Origin: Chamaelirium japonicum
Lineage: Eukaryota; Streptophyta; Magnoliopsida; Liliales; Melanthiaceae
Assembly: GCA_947650365.1 (NCBI GenBank)
Contig: CANTAL010000002.1
Span: forward strand, 1,619,501-1,683,500
Length of the DNA stretch: 64,000 nt
Reading direction: 5' to 3'
Within the stretch, counting starts at the first letter, position 1, and the number at the start of each line of letters is the position of its first letter. A model generated the notes under the pieces. That model did not search any database and was not told the DNA's origin. It saw nothing but the letters and a program-made list of their open reading frames with translations. This document shows positions 12,624 through 26,862 of this stretch, piece after piece. The translations under genes were made by a program, and so were the position numbers.

Positions 12624-15600
12624 TCGCACGAATGTATCCATTCTAATTCATTCATAAGATCCATTCTAATTCATTCGTACGATCCATTCTAATTTCTTCG
12701 TATGATCTATTCTTATTCATTCGCACAATCTATTCTAATTCATTCGCACGATACATTCAAATTCATTCGCACGATCCATTCTAATTCATTCATACGATCC
12801 ATTCTAATTCATTCGTACGATCCATTCTAATTCATTCGTACGATCCATTCTAATTCATTCGCACAATCTATTCTAATTCATTCGTATGATCCATTGTAAT
12901 TCATTCGCACGATCCATTCTAATTCATTCGCACAATCTATTCTAATTCATTCGTACGATCCATTCTAATTCATTCGCACGATCCATTCTAATTCATTCAT
13001 ACGATCCATTCTATTTTCTAATTCATTAGTACGATCCATTCTAATTCATTCGTACGATCCATTCTAATTCATTCGTACGATCCATTCTAATTCATTCGTA
13101 CGATCCATTCTAATTCATTCGTACGATCCATTCTAATTCATTCGCACAATCTATTCTTATTCATTTGAACGATCCATTCTAATTCATTCGTACGATCCAT
13201 TCTAATTCATTCGTACGATCTATTCTATTTCATTCGTACAATCCATTCTTACTCAATCGTATGATCCATTCTAATCCATTCGCACAATCTACTCTAATTC
13301 GAATGGATCGTACGAATGAAATAGAATGGATTCGCACGAATGTATCCGAATGGATCGTACGAAGGAATTAGAATGGATCGTACGAAGGAATTAGAATGGA
13401 TAGTACGAATGAATTAGAATGGATACTACGAATGAATTAGAATGGATCGTACGAATGAATTAGAGTGGATCATATGAATGAATTAGAATGGATCGTATGA
13501 ATGAATTAGAATGGATCGTGCGAATGAATTAGAATGGATCGTGCGAATGAATTAGAATGGGTCGTACGAATGAATTAGAATAGATTGAATTAGAATGAAT
13601 CGTACGAATGAATTAGAATGAATCATACCGTACGAATGAATTAGAATAGATCATACGAAGGAATTAGAATGGATCGTACGAATGAATTAGAATGGATCGT
13701 ACGAATAAATTAGAATGGATCGTACGAAGAAATTAGAATGGATCGTATGAAGGAATTAGAATGGATAGTACGAATGAATTAGAATGGATACCTTCGTGCA
13801 AATGAATTAGAATGGATCGTACGAATGAGTAAGAATGGATCGTACGAATGAAATAGAATGGATCGTATGAATGAATTAGAATGGATCGTGCGAATGAATT
13901 AGAATGGATCGTACGAATGAATTAGAATAGATTGTGCGAATGAATTAGAATGAATCGTACGAATGAATTAGAATGGATCGTACGAATGAATTAGAATGGA
14001 TCGTATAATTGAATTAGAATGGATCGTGCGAATGAATTAGAATGGATCATACGAATGAAATAGAATGGATTCGCACGAATGTATCCATTCTAATTCATTC
14101 GTACGATCCATTCTAATTCATTCGTACAATCCATTCTAATTCATTCGCACGATCCATTCTAATTCATTCGCACGAATGAATCCATTCTAATTCATTCGTA
14201 TGATCCATTCTAATTCATTAGCATGAATGTATCCATTCTAATTCATTCTAATTCATTCGTACGATCCATTCTAATTCATTCGCACAATCCATTCTAATTC
14301 ATTCGTATGATCCATTCTAATTTATTCGTACGATCCATTCTAATTTATTCACACGATCCATTCGAATTCATTCATACGATCCATTCTAATTCATTCATAT
14401 GATCCATTCTAATTCATTCGCACGATCCATTCTTACTCATTCGTACGATCCATTCTAATTCATTCGCACGATCAATTCTAATTCATTCGTACGATCCATT
14501 CTAATTCATTTGCACGATCCATTCTAATTCATTCATACGATCCATTCTAATTCATTCGTACGATCCATTCTAATTCATTTGTACTATCCATTCTAATTCC
14601 TTCGTACGATCCATTCTAATTCCTTCGTACGATCCATTCTAATTCATTCGTACGATCCATTCTAATTCATTCGTACGATCCATTCTAATTCATTCGTACG
14701 ATCCATTCTAATTCATTCGCATGATCCATTCTCCATTCTAATTCCTTCGTACGATCCATTCTAATTCCTTCGTATCCATTCTAAGTCACTCATACGATCC
14801 ATTCTAATTCATTCATACGATCCATTCTAATTCATTCGCATGAATGTATCCATTCTAATTCATTCGTATGATCCATTCTAATTCATTCATACGATCCATT
14901 CTAATTCATTCATACGATCCATTCTAATTCATTCGCATGAATGTATCCATTCTAATTCATTCGTACGATCCATTCTAATTCATTCGTACGATCCATTGAA
15001 TTAGAATGGATCATACGAAGGAATTAGAATGGATCATACGAATGAATTAGAATGGATCGTACGAATGAATTAGAATGGATCGTACGAAGGAATTAGAATG
15101 GATCGTACGAAGGAATTAGAATGGATAGTACAAATGAATTAGAATGGATCGTACGAATGAATTAGAATGGATCGTATGAATGAATTAGAATGGATCGTGC
15201 GAATGAATTAGAATGGATCGTGCGAATGAAATAGAATGGATGGTATGAATGAATTCGAATGGATTGAATTAGAATGAATCGTACGAATGAATTAGAATGG
15301 ATCGTACGAATGAATTAGAATGGATTGAATTAGAATGGATCGTGCGATAAGAATGGATCGTACGAATGAAATAGAATAGATCGTACGGATAATTAGAATG
15401 GATAGTACGAATGAATTAGAATGGATACCTTCGTGCAAATGAATTAGAATGGATCGTACGAATGAGTAAGAATGGATCGTACGAATGAAATAGAATGGAT
15501 CGTATGAATGAATTAGAATGGATCGTGGGAATGAATTAGAATGGATCGTACGAATGAATTAGAATAGATTGTGCGAATGAATTAGAATGGATCGTACGAA

Positions 15601-16084
15601 TGAATTAGAATGGATCGTACGAATGAATTAGAATGGATCGTATGAATGAATTAGAATGGATCGTGCGAATGAATTAGAATGGATACCTTCGTGCAAATGA
15701 ATTAGGATGGATCGTACAAATGAGTAAGAATGGATCGTACGAATGAAATAGAATGGATCGTATGAACGAATTAGAAGAGATCGTACGAATGAATTAGAAT
15801 GGATTGTACGAATAAATTAGAATGGAACGTATGAATGAATTAGAATGGATCGTTTGAGTGAATGCGAATGGATCGTGCGAATGAATTAGAATGGAATGAA
15901 TTAGAATGGATTGAATTAGAATGAATCGTATGAATGAATTAGAATGGATCATACGAATGAATTAGAATGGATCATACGAATGAATTAGAATAGATCGTAC
16001 GAATGAAATAGAATGGATCGTACGAAGGAATTAGAATAGATCATACGAAGAAATTAGAATGGATCGTACGAATGAATTAGAATG

Positions 16085-16640
16085 GATTGAATTAGAATGA
16101 ATCGTACGAATGAATTAGAATGAATCATACCGTACGAATGAATTAGAATGGATCATACGAAGGAATTAGAATGGACCGTACGAATGAATTAGAATGGATC
16201 GTACGAAGGAATTAGAATGGATCATATGAATGAATTAGAATGGATCGTGCGAATGAATTAGAATGGATCGTACGAATGAAATAGAATGGATTCGCACGAA
16301 TGTATCCATTCTAATTCATTCATACGATCCATTCAAATTCATTAGCACAATCTATTCTAATTCATTCGTACGATCCATTCTAATTCATTCGCACGATCCA
16401 TTCTAATTCATTCGCACGAATGTATCCATTCTAATTCATTTGTACGAATGTATCCACTCTAATTCATTCGTACGATCCATTCTAATTCATTAGCACGATC
16501 CATTCTAATTCATTCGTACGATCCATTCTAATTCATTTATACGATCCAATCTAATTCATTCATACGATCCATTCTAATTCATTCGTACGATCCATTCTAA
16601 TTCATTCGTACGATCCATTCTAATTCGTGCGAATGTATCC
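16085..16640. repeat. Second long-range match, to 43026-43581
   Basis: Landmarks keep a constant offset of 26,941 bp to the right arm (16091/43032, 16261/43202, 16381/43322). The segment starts in the composite 15+23+28 marker, runs through F units, crosses the J2 turn at 16284 and continues into R units. Part of it overlaps the 29,030-bp match, so the right arm contains two related copies of this region about 2.1 kb apart. Confidence 0.75.
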
Positions 16641-17866
16641 CTTCTAATTCATTCGTACGATCAATTCTAATTCATTCGTACGAATGTATCCATTCTAATT
16701 CATTTGTACGAATGTATCCACTCTAATTCATTCGTACGATCAATTCTAATTCATTAGGACGATCCATTCTAGTTAATTCGTACGATCCATTCTAATTCAT
16801 TTATACGATCCAATCTAATTCATTCATACGATCCATTCTAATTCATTCGTACGATCCATTCTAATTCATTCGTACGATCCATTCTAATTCGTGCGAATGT
16901 ATCCATTCTAATTCATTCGTACGATCCATTCTAATTCATTCGTACAATCCATTCTAATTCATTCGCACGATCCATTCTAATTCATTCGCATGATCCATTC
17001 TAATTCATTCGTACGATCGATTCTAATTCATCCATTCTAATTCATTCGTACTATCCATTCTAATTCCTTCGTACGATCCATTCTAATTCATTCGCACGAA
17101 TGTATCCATTCTAATTCATTCGTACGAATGGATCGCATGAATGAATTAGAATGGATCGTACGAATGAATTAGAATGGATCGTGCTAATGAATTAGAATGG
17201 ATCGTACGAATGAATTAGAATAGATTGTGCGAATGAATTAGAATGGATCGTACGAATAAATTAGAATGGATCGTACGAATGAATTAGACTAGATTGTGCG
17301 AATGGATTAGAATGGATCATACGATTGAGTAAGAATGGATTGTACGAATGAAATAGAATAGATCGTACGAATGAATTAGAATGGATCGTATGAATGAATT
17401 AGAATCGATCGTACGAATGAGTAAGAATGGATCGTACGAATGAATTAGAATGGATTGAATTAGAATGAATCGTACGAATGAATTAGAATGGATCGTACGA
17501 ATGAATTAGAATGGATCGTGCGAATGAATTAGAATGGGTCGTACGAATGAATTAGAATGGATACACGATCCAGATTCATTCTAATTCATTCGCATAATCA
17601 ATTCTCATACGATCCATTCTAATTCATTCGCACGAATGTATCCATTCTAATTCATTCGTACGATCCATTCTAATCCATTTGTACGAATGTATCCACTCTA
17701 ATTCATTCATACGATCCATTCTAATTCATTCGCACGAATGTATCCATTCCAATTCATTCGTACGATCCATTCTAATTCATTCGCACAATCTATTCTAATT
17801 CATTCGTACGATCAATTCTAATTCATTAGCATGATCCATTCTAATTCATTCGTACGATCTATTCTA
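16350..17866. repeat. Long-range duplicated segment, copy 1
   Basis: This stretch matches 45380-46896 at a constant offset of 29,030 bp, checked by eye at many points (for example 16391/45421, 16451/45481, 16621/45651, 16991/46021, 17291/46321, 17711/46741 and 17831/46861). No insertion or deletion was seen, only scattered substitutions. The copied piece carries a complete R-F-R structure, including two strand-switch points. Similarity to the partner stops after CGTACGATCTATTCTA at about 17866. Confidence 0.85.
16390..16915 (-). repeat. 264-bp tandem duplication inside the long-range copy
   Basis: The landmark TATCCACTCT occurs at 16451 and 16715, 264 bp apart, each followed by the same rare units (TTAGCACGATCC or TTAGGACGATCC, TTTATACGATCCAATC, and TCGTGCGAATGTATCC). 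The right-arm partner shows the same 264-bp spacing (45481 and 45745), so this small duplication predates the 29-kb-spaced copy. Confidence 0.8.
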
Positions 17867-18322
17867 TTTCATTCGTACAATCCATTCTAATTCATTCGTA
17901 CTATCCATTCTAATTCCATCGTACGATCTATTCTAATTAATTCATACGATCCATTCTAATTCATTCGCACGATCCATTCTAATTCATGCATACGATCCAT
18001 TCTAATTCATTACTACGATCCATTCTAATTCATTCGTACGATCCATTCTAATTCCGTCGTATGATCCATTCTAATTTATTCGCACGATCCATTCTAATTC
18101 ATTCGTACGATCCATTCTATTTCATTCGTACGATCCATGCTAATTCATTCGCACAATCTATTCTAATTCATTTATACGATCCATTCTAATTTATTCGTAC
18201 GATCCATTCTAATTCATTCGCACAATCCATTCTAATTCATTCGTACGATCCATTCTATTTCATTCGTACGATCCATTCTATTTTATTCGTACGATCCATT
18301 CTTACTCATTTGTACGATCCAT

Positions 18323-21300
18323 CATTCGTGTGATACCTTCGTGCAAATGAATTAGGATGGATCGTACGAATGAGTAACAATGGATCGTACGAATGAAATA
18401 GAATGGATCGTATGAATGAATTAGAATGGATCGTACGAATGAGTAAGAATGGATCGTGCAAATAAATTAGAATGGATCGTATGAATGAATTAGAATGGAT
18501 CGTGCGAATGAATTAGAATATGGATCGTACGAAGGAATTAGAATGGATCGTACAAATGAGTTCGAATGTATCCTTTCTAATTCATTCGTATGAACCATTC
18601 TAATTCCTTCGTATGATCCATTCTAATTCATTCGCACGATCTATTCTAATTCATTCGCACAATCTATTCTAATTCATTCGTACGATCCATTCTAATTCAT
18701 TCGTACGATCCATTCTAATTCATTCGCACGCTATTCTAATTCATTCGCACGCTATTCTGATTCATTCGTACGATCCATTCTAATTCATTCGTACGATCCA
18801 TTCTAATTCATTCGTACGATCCATTCTTACTCATTCGTACGATCCATTCTTACTCCTTCGTACGATCCATTCTAATTCATTCATACGATCCATTCTTACT
18901 CATTCGTACGATCCATTCGTATCTATTCTAATTCATTCGTACAAATGGATTAGAATGGATCGTACGAATGAATTAGAATCGATACATTCGTGCGAATGAA
19001 TTAGAATGGATCGTATGAATGAATTAGATTGGATCGTATGAATGAATTAGAATGGATTGTATGAATTAGAATGGATACCTTCGTGCAAATGAAATAGAAT
19101 GGATCGTACGAATGAATTAGAGTAGATTGTGCGAATGTATTAGAATGGATCATACGATTGAGTAAGAATGGATTGTACGAATGAAATATAAAAGATCGTA
19201 CGAATGAATTAGAATGGATCGTACGAATGAATTAGAATGGATCGTTCGAATGAATTAGAATAGATTGTGCGAATGAATTAGAATAAATCGTACGAATGAA
19301 TTAGAATGGATCGTAGGAATGAATTAGAATGGATCGTACGAATGAATTAGAATGGATCGTATGAATGAATTAGAATGGATCGTGCGAATGAATTAGAATG
19401 GATCGTACGAATGAATTAGAATGGATCGTACGAATGAATTAGAATGGATCGTAGTAATGAATTAGAATGGATCCTACGAATGAATTAGAATAGATTGTGC
19501 AAATGAATTAGAATGGATCTGGATCGTGTATCCATTCTCATTCATTCGTACGACCCATTCTAATTCATTCGCACGATCCATTCTAATTCATTCGTACGAT
19601 CCATTCTAATTCATTCGTACGATTCATTCTAATTCAATCCATTCTAATTCATTCGTACGATCCATTTTTACTCAATCGTACGATCGATTCTAATTCATTC
19701 ATACGATCCATTCTAATTCATTCGTACGATCTATTCTATTTCATTCGTACAATCCATTCTTACTCAATCGTATGATCCATTCTAATCTATTCGCACAATC
19801 TAGTCTAATTCATTCGTACGATCCATTCTAATTCATTCGTACAATCCATTCTAATTCATTCGCACAATCTATTCTAATTCATTCGTACGATCCATTCTAA
19901 TTCATTCGCACGATCCATTCTAATTCATTCGTACGATCCATTCTAATTCATTTATACGATCCAATCTAATTCATTCATACTATCCATTCTAATTCATTCG
20001 TACGATCCATTCTAATTCATTCGTACGATCCATTCTAATTCGTGTGAATGTATCCATTCTAATTCATTCGTACGATCCATTCTAATTCATTCGTACAATC
20101 CATTCTAATTCATTCGTACGATTCATTCTAATTCATTCGCATGATCCATTCTAATTCATTCATACGATCCATTCTAATTCATTCGTATGTATCCATTCTA
20201 ATTCATTCATACGATCCATTCTAATTCTACGATCCATTCTTACTCATTCGTATTATCCATTTTAATTCATTCACACGAATGTATCAACTCTAATTCATTC
20301 GTATGATCCATTCTAATTCATTCGCACGAATGTATCCATTCTAATTCAATCCATTCGAATTCATTCGTACGATCCATTCTTACTCATTCGTACGATCCAT
20401 TCTAATTCATTCGCACGGATGAATCCATTCTAATTCATTCGTACGATCCATTCTAATTCATTCGTACGATCCATTCTAATTCATTCGTACGATCCATTCT
20501 AATTTATTCGCACGATCCATTCTAATTCATTCATACGATCCATTCTAATTCATTCATATGATCCATTATAATTCATTCACACGATCCATTCTAATTCATT
20601 CGTAGGATCCATTCTATTTCATTCATACGATCCATTAGAATGGATACCTTCGTGCAAATGAATTAGAATGGATCGTTCGAATGAGTAAGAATGGATCGTA
20701 CGAATGAAATAGAATGGATCGTATGAATGAAATAGAATGGATCGTATGAATGAATTAGAATGGATACATTCGTGCGAATCCATTCTATTTCATTCGTACG
20801 ATCCATTCTAATTCATTCGCACGATCCATTCTAATTCATTCATACGATCCATTCTAATTCCTTCGTACGATCCATTCTAATTCATTCGTACGATCCATTC
20901 TAATTCATTCGCACGATCCATTCTAATTCATGCATACGATCCATTCTAATTCATTCGTACGATCCATTCTAATTCATTCGTACGATCCATTCTAATTCAT
21001 TCGCACAATCTATTCTAATTCATTCGTACGATCCATTCTAATTCATTCGCACGATCCATTCTAATTCATGCATACGATCCATTCTATTTCATTCGTACGA
21101 TCCATTCTTACTCATTCGTACGATCCATTCTAATTCATTTGCACGAAAGTATCCATTCTAATTCATTCGTACTATCCATTCTAATTCCTTCGTACGATCC
21201 ATTCTAATTCCTTCGTACGATCCATTCGGATATATTCGTGCGAATCCATTCTATTTCATTCGTACGATCCATTCTAATTCATTCGCACGATCCATTCTAA

Positions 21301-23492
21301 TTCATTCGTACGATCCATTCTAATTCATTCGTACGATCCATTCTAATTCATTCCCACAATCTATTCTAATTCATTCGTACGATCCATTCTAATTCATTCG
21401 CACGATCCATTCTTACTCATTCGTACGATCCATTCTAATTCATTCGCACGATCCATTCTAATTCATTAATATGAGTTAGAATGAATTAGAATGGATCGTA
21501 CGAATGAATTAGAATGGATCGTACGAATGAATTAGAATGGATCGTACGAATGAATTAGAATGGATCGTGCGAATGAATTAGAATGGATCGTACGAATGAA
21601 ATAGAATGGATTCACACGAATGTATTCGAATGGATCGTACGAAGGAATTAGAATGGATCGTACGAAGGAATTAGAATGGATAGTACGAATGAATTAGAAT
21701 TGATACCTTCATGCAAATGAATTAGAATGGATCGTACGAATGAGTAAGAATGGATCGTACGAATGAAATAGAATGGATCGTCTGAATGAATTAGAATGGA
21801 TCGTGCGAATGAATTAGAAAGGAATAGAATGGATTCATTCTAATTCATACGATCGTACTAATGAATTAGAATAGATTGTGCGAATGAATTAGAATGGATC
21901 GTACGAATGAATTAGAAAGGATATATTCGTGCGAATGAATTAGAATAGATCGTACGAATGAGATAGAATGGATCGTACGAATGAATTAGAATGGATACAT
22001 TATGCGAATGAATTAGAATGGATCATACGAATGAATTAGAATGGATCGTACGAATGAAATAGAATGGATTGTACGAATGAGATAGAATGGATCGTACTAA
22101 TGAATTAGAATGGATACATTCATGTGAATGAATTAGCATGGATCGTACGAATGAATTAGAATGGCTACATTCGTGCGAATGAATTAGAATGGATCATACG
22201 AAGGAATTAGAATGGATCGTACGAATGAATTAGAATGGATACACGATCCAGATCCATTCTAATTCATTCGTGCGAACGAATTAGAATGGATCGTATGAGT
22301 GTGAATGAATTAGAATGGATTGTGCGAATGAATTAGAATGGATCGTACGAATGAATTAGAGTGGATCGTACGAATGAATTAGAATGGATACATTCGTGCA
22401 AAAGAAGTAGAATGGATTGTATGAATGAATTAGAATGGATCGTGCGAATGAATTAGAATGGATCGTACGAATGAGTAAGAATGGATCGTACGAATGAATT
22501 AGAATGGATCGTACGAATGAATTAGAATGGATCGTATGAATGAATTAGAATAGATCGTGCGAATGAATTAGAATAGATTGTGCGCATTAATTAGAATGGA
22601 TCGTACGAATGAATTAGAATGGATCGTACGAATGAATTAGAATGGATCGTACGAATGAATTAGAATGGATCGTACGAATGAATTAGAATGGATCCTATGA
22701 ATGAATTAGAATAGCGTGCGAATGAATTAGAATGGATCGTACGAATGAATTAGAATGGATCGTATGAATGAATTAGACTAGATTTTACGAATGAAATAGA
22801 ATAGATCGTACGAATGAAATAGAATGGATTCGTATGAATGAATTAGAATGGATCGTACGAATGAATTAGAATGGATCGTACTTATGAATTAGAATGGGTC
22901 ATACGAATGAAATAGAATGGATCGTACGAATGAATTAGAATGGATCATGCGAATGAATTAGAATGGATCGTACGAATGACTTAGAATGGATCGTTCGAAT
23001 GAATTAGAATAGATTGTGCGAATGAATTAGAATGGATTGTACGAATGAATTAGAAAGGATCGTACGAAGGAATTAGAATGGATCATACGAATGAATTAGA
23101 ATGGATCGTACGAATGAATTAGAATGGATTGAATTAGAATGAATCGTACGAATGAATTAGAATGGATTGTACGAATGAATTAGAATGGATCGTACGAATG
23201 AAATAGAATGGATCGTATGAATGAATTAGAATGGATCGTGCGAATGAATTAGAATGGATCGTACGAATGAATGAGAATAGATTGTGCGAATGAATTAGAA
23301 TGGATCGTACGAATGAATTAGAATGGATCGTACGAATGAATTAGAAAAGATACATTCGTGCGAATGAATTAGAATGGATCGTACAATCCATTCTAATTCA
23401 TTCGTACGATGCATTCTAATTCATTCGTACGATCCATTCTAATTCATTCGTACGATCTATTCTAATACATTCGTACGATCCATTCTAATTCA
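18323..23492. repeat. Satellite tile, mixed block lengths
   Basis: Orientation map: F 18323-18556, R 18557-18946, F 18947-19520, R 19521-20634, F 20635-20766, R 20767-21472, F 21473-23384 (interrupted by one 32-bp R insert at 22241-22272 after a J1 turn), R 23385-23492. The turn at about 23385 is the simplest kind, where GGATCGTAC of an F unit runs straight into AATCCATTC of an R unit. Single-arm J2 remnants lie near 21223 and 21604. Confidence 0.85.
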
Positions 23493-24129
23493 TGCGAATG
23501 AATTAGCATGGATCGTACGAATGAATTAGAATGGATACCTTCGTGCAAATGAATTAGAATGGATCGTACTAATGAGTAAGAATGGATCGTACGAATGAAA
23601 TAGAATTGATCGTATGAATGAATTAGAATGGATCGTGCGAATGAATTAGAATGGATCGTACGAATGAATTAGAATAGATTGTGCGAATGAATTAGAATGG
23701 ATCGTACGAATGAATTAGAATGGATCGTACGAATGAATTAGAAAGGATAAATTCGTGCGAATGAATTAGAATGGATACCTTCGTGCAAATGAATTAGGAT
23801 GGATCGTACGAATGAGTAAGAATGGATTGTACGAATGAAATAGAATGGATCGTATGAATGAATTAGAATGGATCGCACGAATGAACTGGAATGGATACAT
23901 TTGTGCGAATGAATTAGAATGGATCGTATTAATGAATTAGAGTGGATACATTCGTACAAATAGATTAGAATGGATCGTACGAATGAATTAGAATGGATAC
24001 ATTCATGCGAATGAATTAGAATGGATTGTATGAATGAATTAGATTGGATCGTATGAATGAATTAGAATGGATTGTATGAATTAGAATGGATACCTTCGTG
24101 CGAATGAATTAGACTGGATCGTACGAATA

Positions 24130-25130
24130 AAATAGAATGGATTGTGTGAATGAATTAGAATGGATCGTGCGAATGAATTAGAATGAATCGTTTTAATGAA
24201 TTAGAATGGATCGTGCGAATGAGTTAGAATGGATCGTACGAATGAGTAAGAATGGATCGTACGAATGAATTAGAATGGATTAACTTAGAATGAATCGTAC
24301 GAAAGAATTATACTGGATCGTGCGAATGAATTAGAATGGATCGTACGAATGAATTAGAATGGATCGTATGAATGAATTAGAATGGATACACGATCCAGAT
24401 CCATTCTAATTCATTCGTACGATCCATTCTAATTCATTCGTACGATCCATTCTAATTCATTCGCATGATCCATTCTAATTCATTCGCACGATCCAGTCTA
24501 ATTCATTCGCATGAATTAGAATTAGAATGGATACACGATCCAGATCCATTCTAATTCATTCGCACAATCTATTCTAATTCATTCGTAGGATCGTGCGAAT
24601 GAATTAGAATGGATCGTGCGAATGAATTAGAATGGATCGTACGAATGAAATAGAATGGATTGTGTGAATGAATTAGAATGGATCGTGCGAATGAATTAGA
24701 ATGGATCGTATTATTGAATTAGAAAGGATCGTGCGAATGAATTAGAATGGATCGTACGAATGAGTAAGAATGGATCGTACGAATGAATTAGAATGGATTG
24801 AATTAGAATGAATCGTACGAATGAATTAGACTTGATCGTGCGAATGAATTAGAATGGATCGTACGAATGAATTAGAATGGATCGTATGAATGAATTAGAA
24901 TGGATACACGATCCAGATCCATTCTAATTCATTCGTACGATCCATTCTAATTCATTCGTACGATCCATTCTAATTCATTCGCACGATCCATTCTAATTCA
25001 TTCGCACGATCCAGTCTAATTCATTCGCATGAATTAGAATTAGAATGGATACACAATCCAGATCCATTCTAATTCATTCGCACAATCTATTCTAATTCAT
25101 TCGTAGGATCGTGCGAATGAATTAGAATGG
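24130..25130. repeat. 518-bp tandem duplication carrying paired J1 turns
   Basis: The J1 core CGATCCAGAT occurs at 24391 and 24909 (518 bp apart), and its downstream partner occurs at 24537 and 25054 (517 bp apart; the second reads CAATCCAGAT). Upstream units GGATTGTGTGAATG and a GTAAGAATGG unit recur in the same order. The copied segment is itself a chain of F-R-F-R-F flips, so inversions were multiplied as a block. Confidence 0.8.
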
Positions 25131-25719
25131 ATCGTGTGAATGAGTTAGAATGGATCGTACGAATGAATTAGAATGGATCGTGCGAATGAATTAGAATGGA
25201 TCGTACGAATGAATGAGAATGGGTCGTACGAATGAATTAGAATGGATACACGATCCAGATCCATTCTAATTCATTCGCACAATCTATTCTAATTCATTCG
25301 TAGGATCGTGCGAATAAATTAGAATGGATCGTGCGAATGAGTTAGAATGGATCGTACGAATGAATTAGAATGGATCGTACGAATGAATTAGAATGGATCG
25401 TACGAATGAATTAGAAAGCATACATTCGAATTCATTCGTACGATCCATTCTAACTCATTTGTACGATCTATTCTAATTCATTAGTACGATCCATTCTAAT
25501 TAGAATAGATTGTATGAATTAGAATGGATCGTATGAATGAATTAGAATAGATCGTACGAATGAATTAGAATGGATTGAATTAGAATGAATCGTACGAATG
25601 AATTAGAATGGATCGTGCGAATGAATTAGAATATGGATCGTACGAAGGAATTAGAATGATACACTCATACGAATAGATTGTGCGAATGAATTAGAATGGA
25701 CCGTACGAATAAATTAGAA

Positions 25720-26400
25720 CGGATACATTCGTGCGAATGAATTAGAATGGATCGTATGAGTGTGAATGAATTAGAATGGATTGTGCGAATGAATTAGAAT
25801 GGATCGTACGAATGAATTAGAATGGATCGTACGAATGAATTAGAATGGATACATTCGTGCAAAAGAAGTAGAATGGATTGTATGAATGAATTAGAATGGA
25901 TCGTGCGAATGAATTAGAATGGATCGTACAAATGAGTAAGAATGGATCGTACGAATGAATTAGAATGGATCGTACGAATGAATTAGAATGGATACATTCG
26001 TGCGAATGAATTAGAATGGATCATATGAATGAATTAGAATGGATCGTTTGAGTGAATGCGAATGGATCGTGCGAATGAATTAGAATGGATTGTACGAATG
26101 ACTTAGGATGGATCGTTCGAATGAATTAGAATAGATTGTGCGAATGAATTAGAATGGATCGTACGAATGAATTAAAACGGATACATTCGTGCGAATGAAT
26201 TAGAATGGATCGTATGAGTGTGAATGAATTAGAATGGATTGTGCGAATAAATTAGAATGGATCGTACGAATGAATTAGAATGGATCGTACGAATGAATTA
26301 GAATGGATACATTCGTGCAAAAGAAGTAGAATGGATTGTATGAATGAATTAGAATGGATCGTGCGAATGAATTAGAATGGATCGTGCGAATGAATTAGAA
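25720..26400 (+). repeat. 458-bp tandem duplication of F units
   Basis: The rare unit AAAGAAGTAG occurs at 25862 and 26320 (458 bp apart), each preceded by GTATGAGTGTGAATG about 140 bp upstream. A third relative of the same series lies at 22270-22470, with AAAGAAGTAG at 22401. This shows local tandem copying as well as a longer jump of about 3.5 kb. Confidence 0.75.
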
Positions 26401-26857
26401 TGGATACATTCATGCGAATGAATTAGAATGGATCGTACGAATGAATTAGAATGGATCATACGAATGAATTAGATTGGATCGTATGAACGAATTAGAATGG
26501 ATCGTGCGAATGAATTAGAATGGATCGTATTAATGAATTTGAATGGATCGTACGAATGAATTAGAATGGAACGTACGAATGAATTAGAATGGATCGTAGA
26601 ATGGATCGTATGAATGAATTAGATTGGATCGTACGAAAGAGTAAGAATGGATCATACGAATGAATTAGAATGGATCGTACGAATGAATTAGAATGGATAC
26701 ATTTCGTACGATCCATTCTAATTCATTCGTACGATCTATTCTAATTCATTCATGCAATCCAGTCTAATTCATTCGTACGAAGGAATTAGAAAGGATCGTA
26801 TGAATGAATTAGAATGGATCGTACGAATGAAATAGAATGGATCCATTCTTACTTATT

Positions 26858-26862
26858 CGTAC
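26858..26862. repeat. Target site duplication, left copy (CGTAC)
   Basis: CGTAC directly precedes TGTTTGGGGG of the left LTR and matches the five bases after the right LTR. A 5-bp duplication is usual for Ty3/gypsy integrases. The site is the centre of the satellite palindrome TCGTACGA. Confidence 0.93.

Larger units (their letters stand above)
12624..18322. repeat. Satellite tile with ~0.7-1.3-kb alternating blocks
   Basis: Orientation map: R 12624-13298, F 13299-14070, R 14071-14997, F 14998-16291, R 16292-17125, F 17126-17562, R 17563-18322. The right half (16.09-17.87 kb) is duplicated at 43.0-46.9 kb. The turn near 17125 from R to F uses the unit's own CGTACG core, and the turn at 17555-17581 is a J1 junction. 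A single-arm J2 remnant lies at 13324-13352. Confidence 0.85.
1..26862. repeat. Left arm of the 23-bp satellite array
   Basis: Continuous tandem array of a 23-bp unit made of GAATGGATCGTAC followed by GAATGAATTA when read on the plus strand (called F here; the reverse complement is R). Units are contiguous with no spacers. Common variants are point changes in the central TCGTACGA, a +5 bp form with ACATT inserted after GGAT (28 bp), a 15-bp form missing CGTACGAA, and GAGTAA or GAAATA in place of GAATTA. Orientation flips about 45 times in this arm. No gene, RNA gene or other transposon is visible. Composition is AT-rich, in sharp contrast to the GC-rich element that ends the arm at 26863. I do not recognise the satellite family by name. 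Confidence 0.97.
23493..26862. repeat. Satellite tile with a cluster of very short inversions
   Basis: F 23493-24388, then rapid switching to 25300 (R 24389-24510, a short F, R 24534-24590, F 24591-24905, R 24906-25030, a short F, R 25049-25098, F 25099-25247, R 25248-25300), F 25301-25418, R 25419-25500, F 25501-26704, R 26705-26778, F 26779-26842, R 26843-26862. The final R units run into the retrotransposon. Five J1 turns occur within 0.9 kb. Confidence 0.8.

Noticed and set aside
1-26862. CRISPR array
   Set aside because: The repeats are contiguous with no unique spacers, and the plant retrotransposon excludes a prokaryotic setting.
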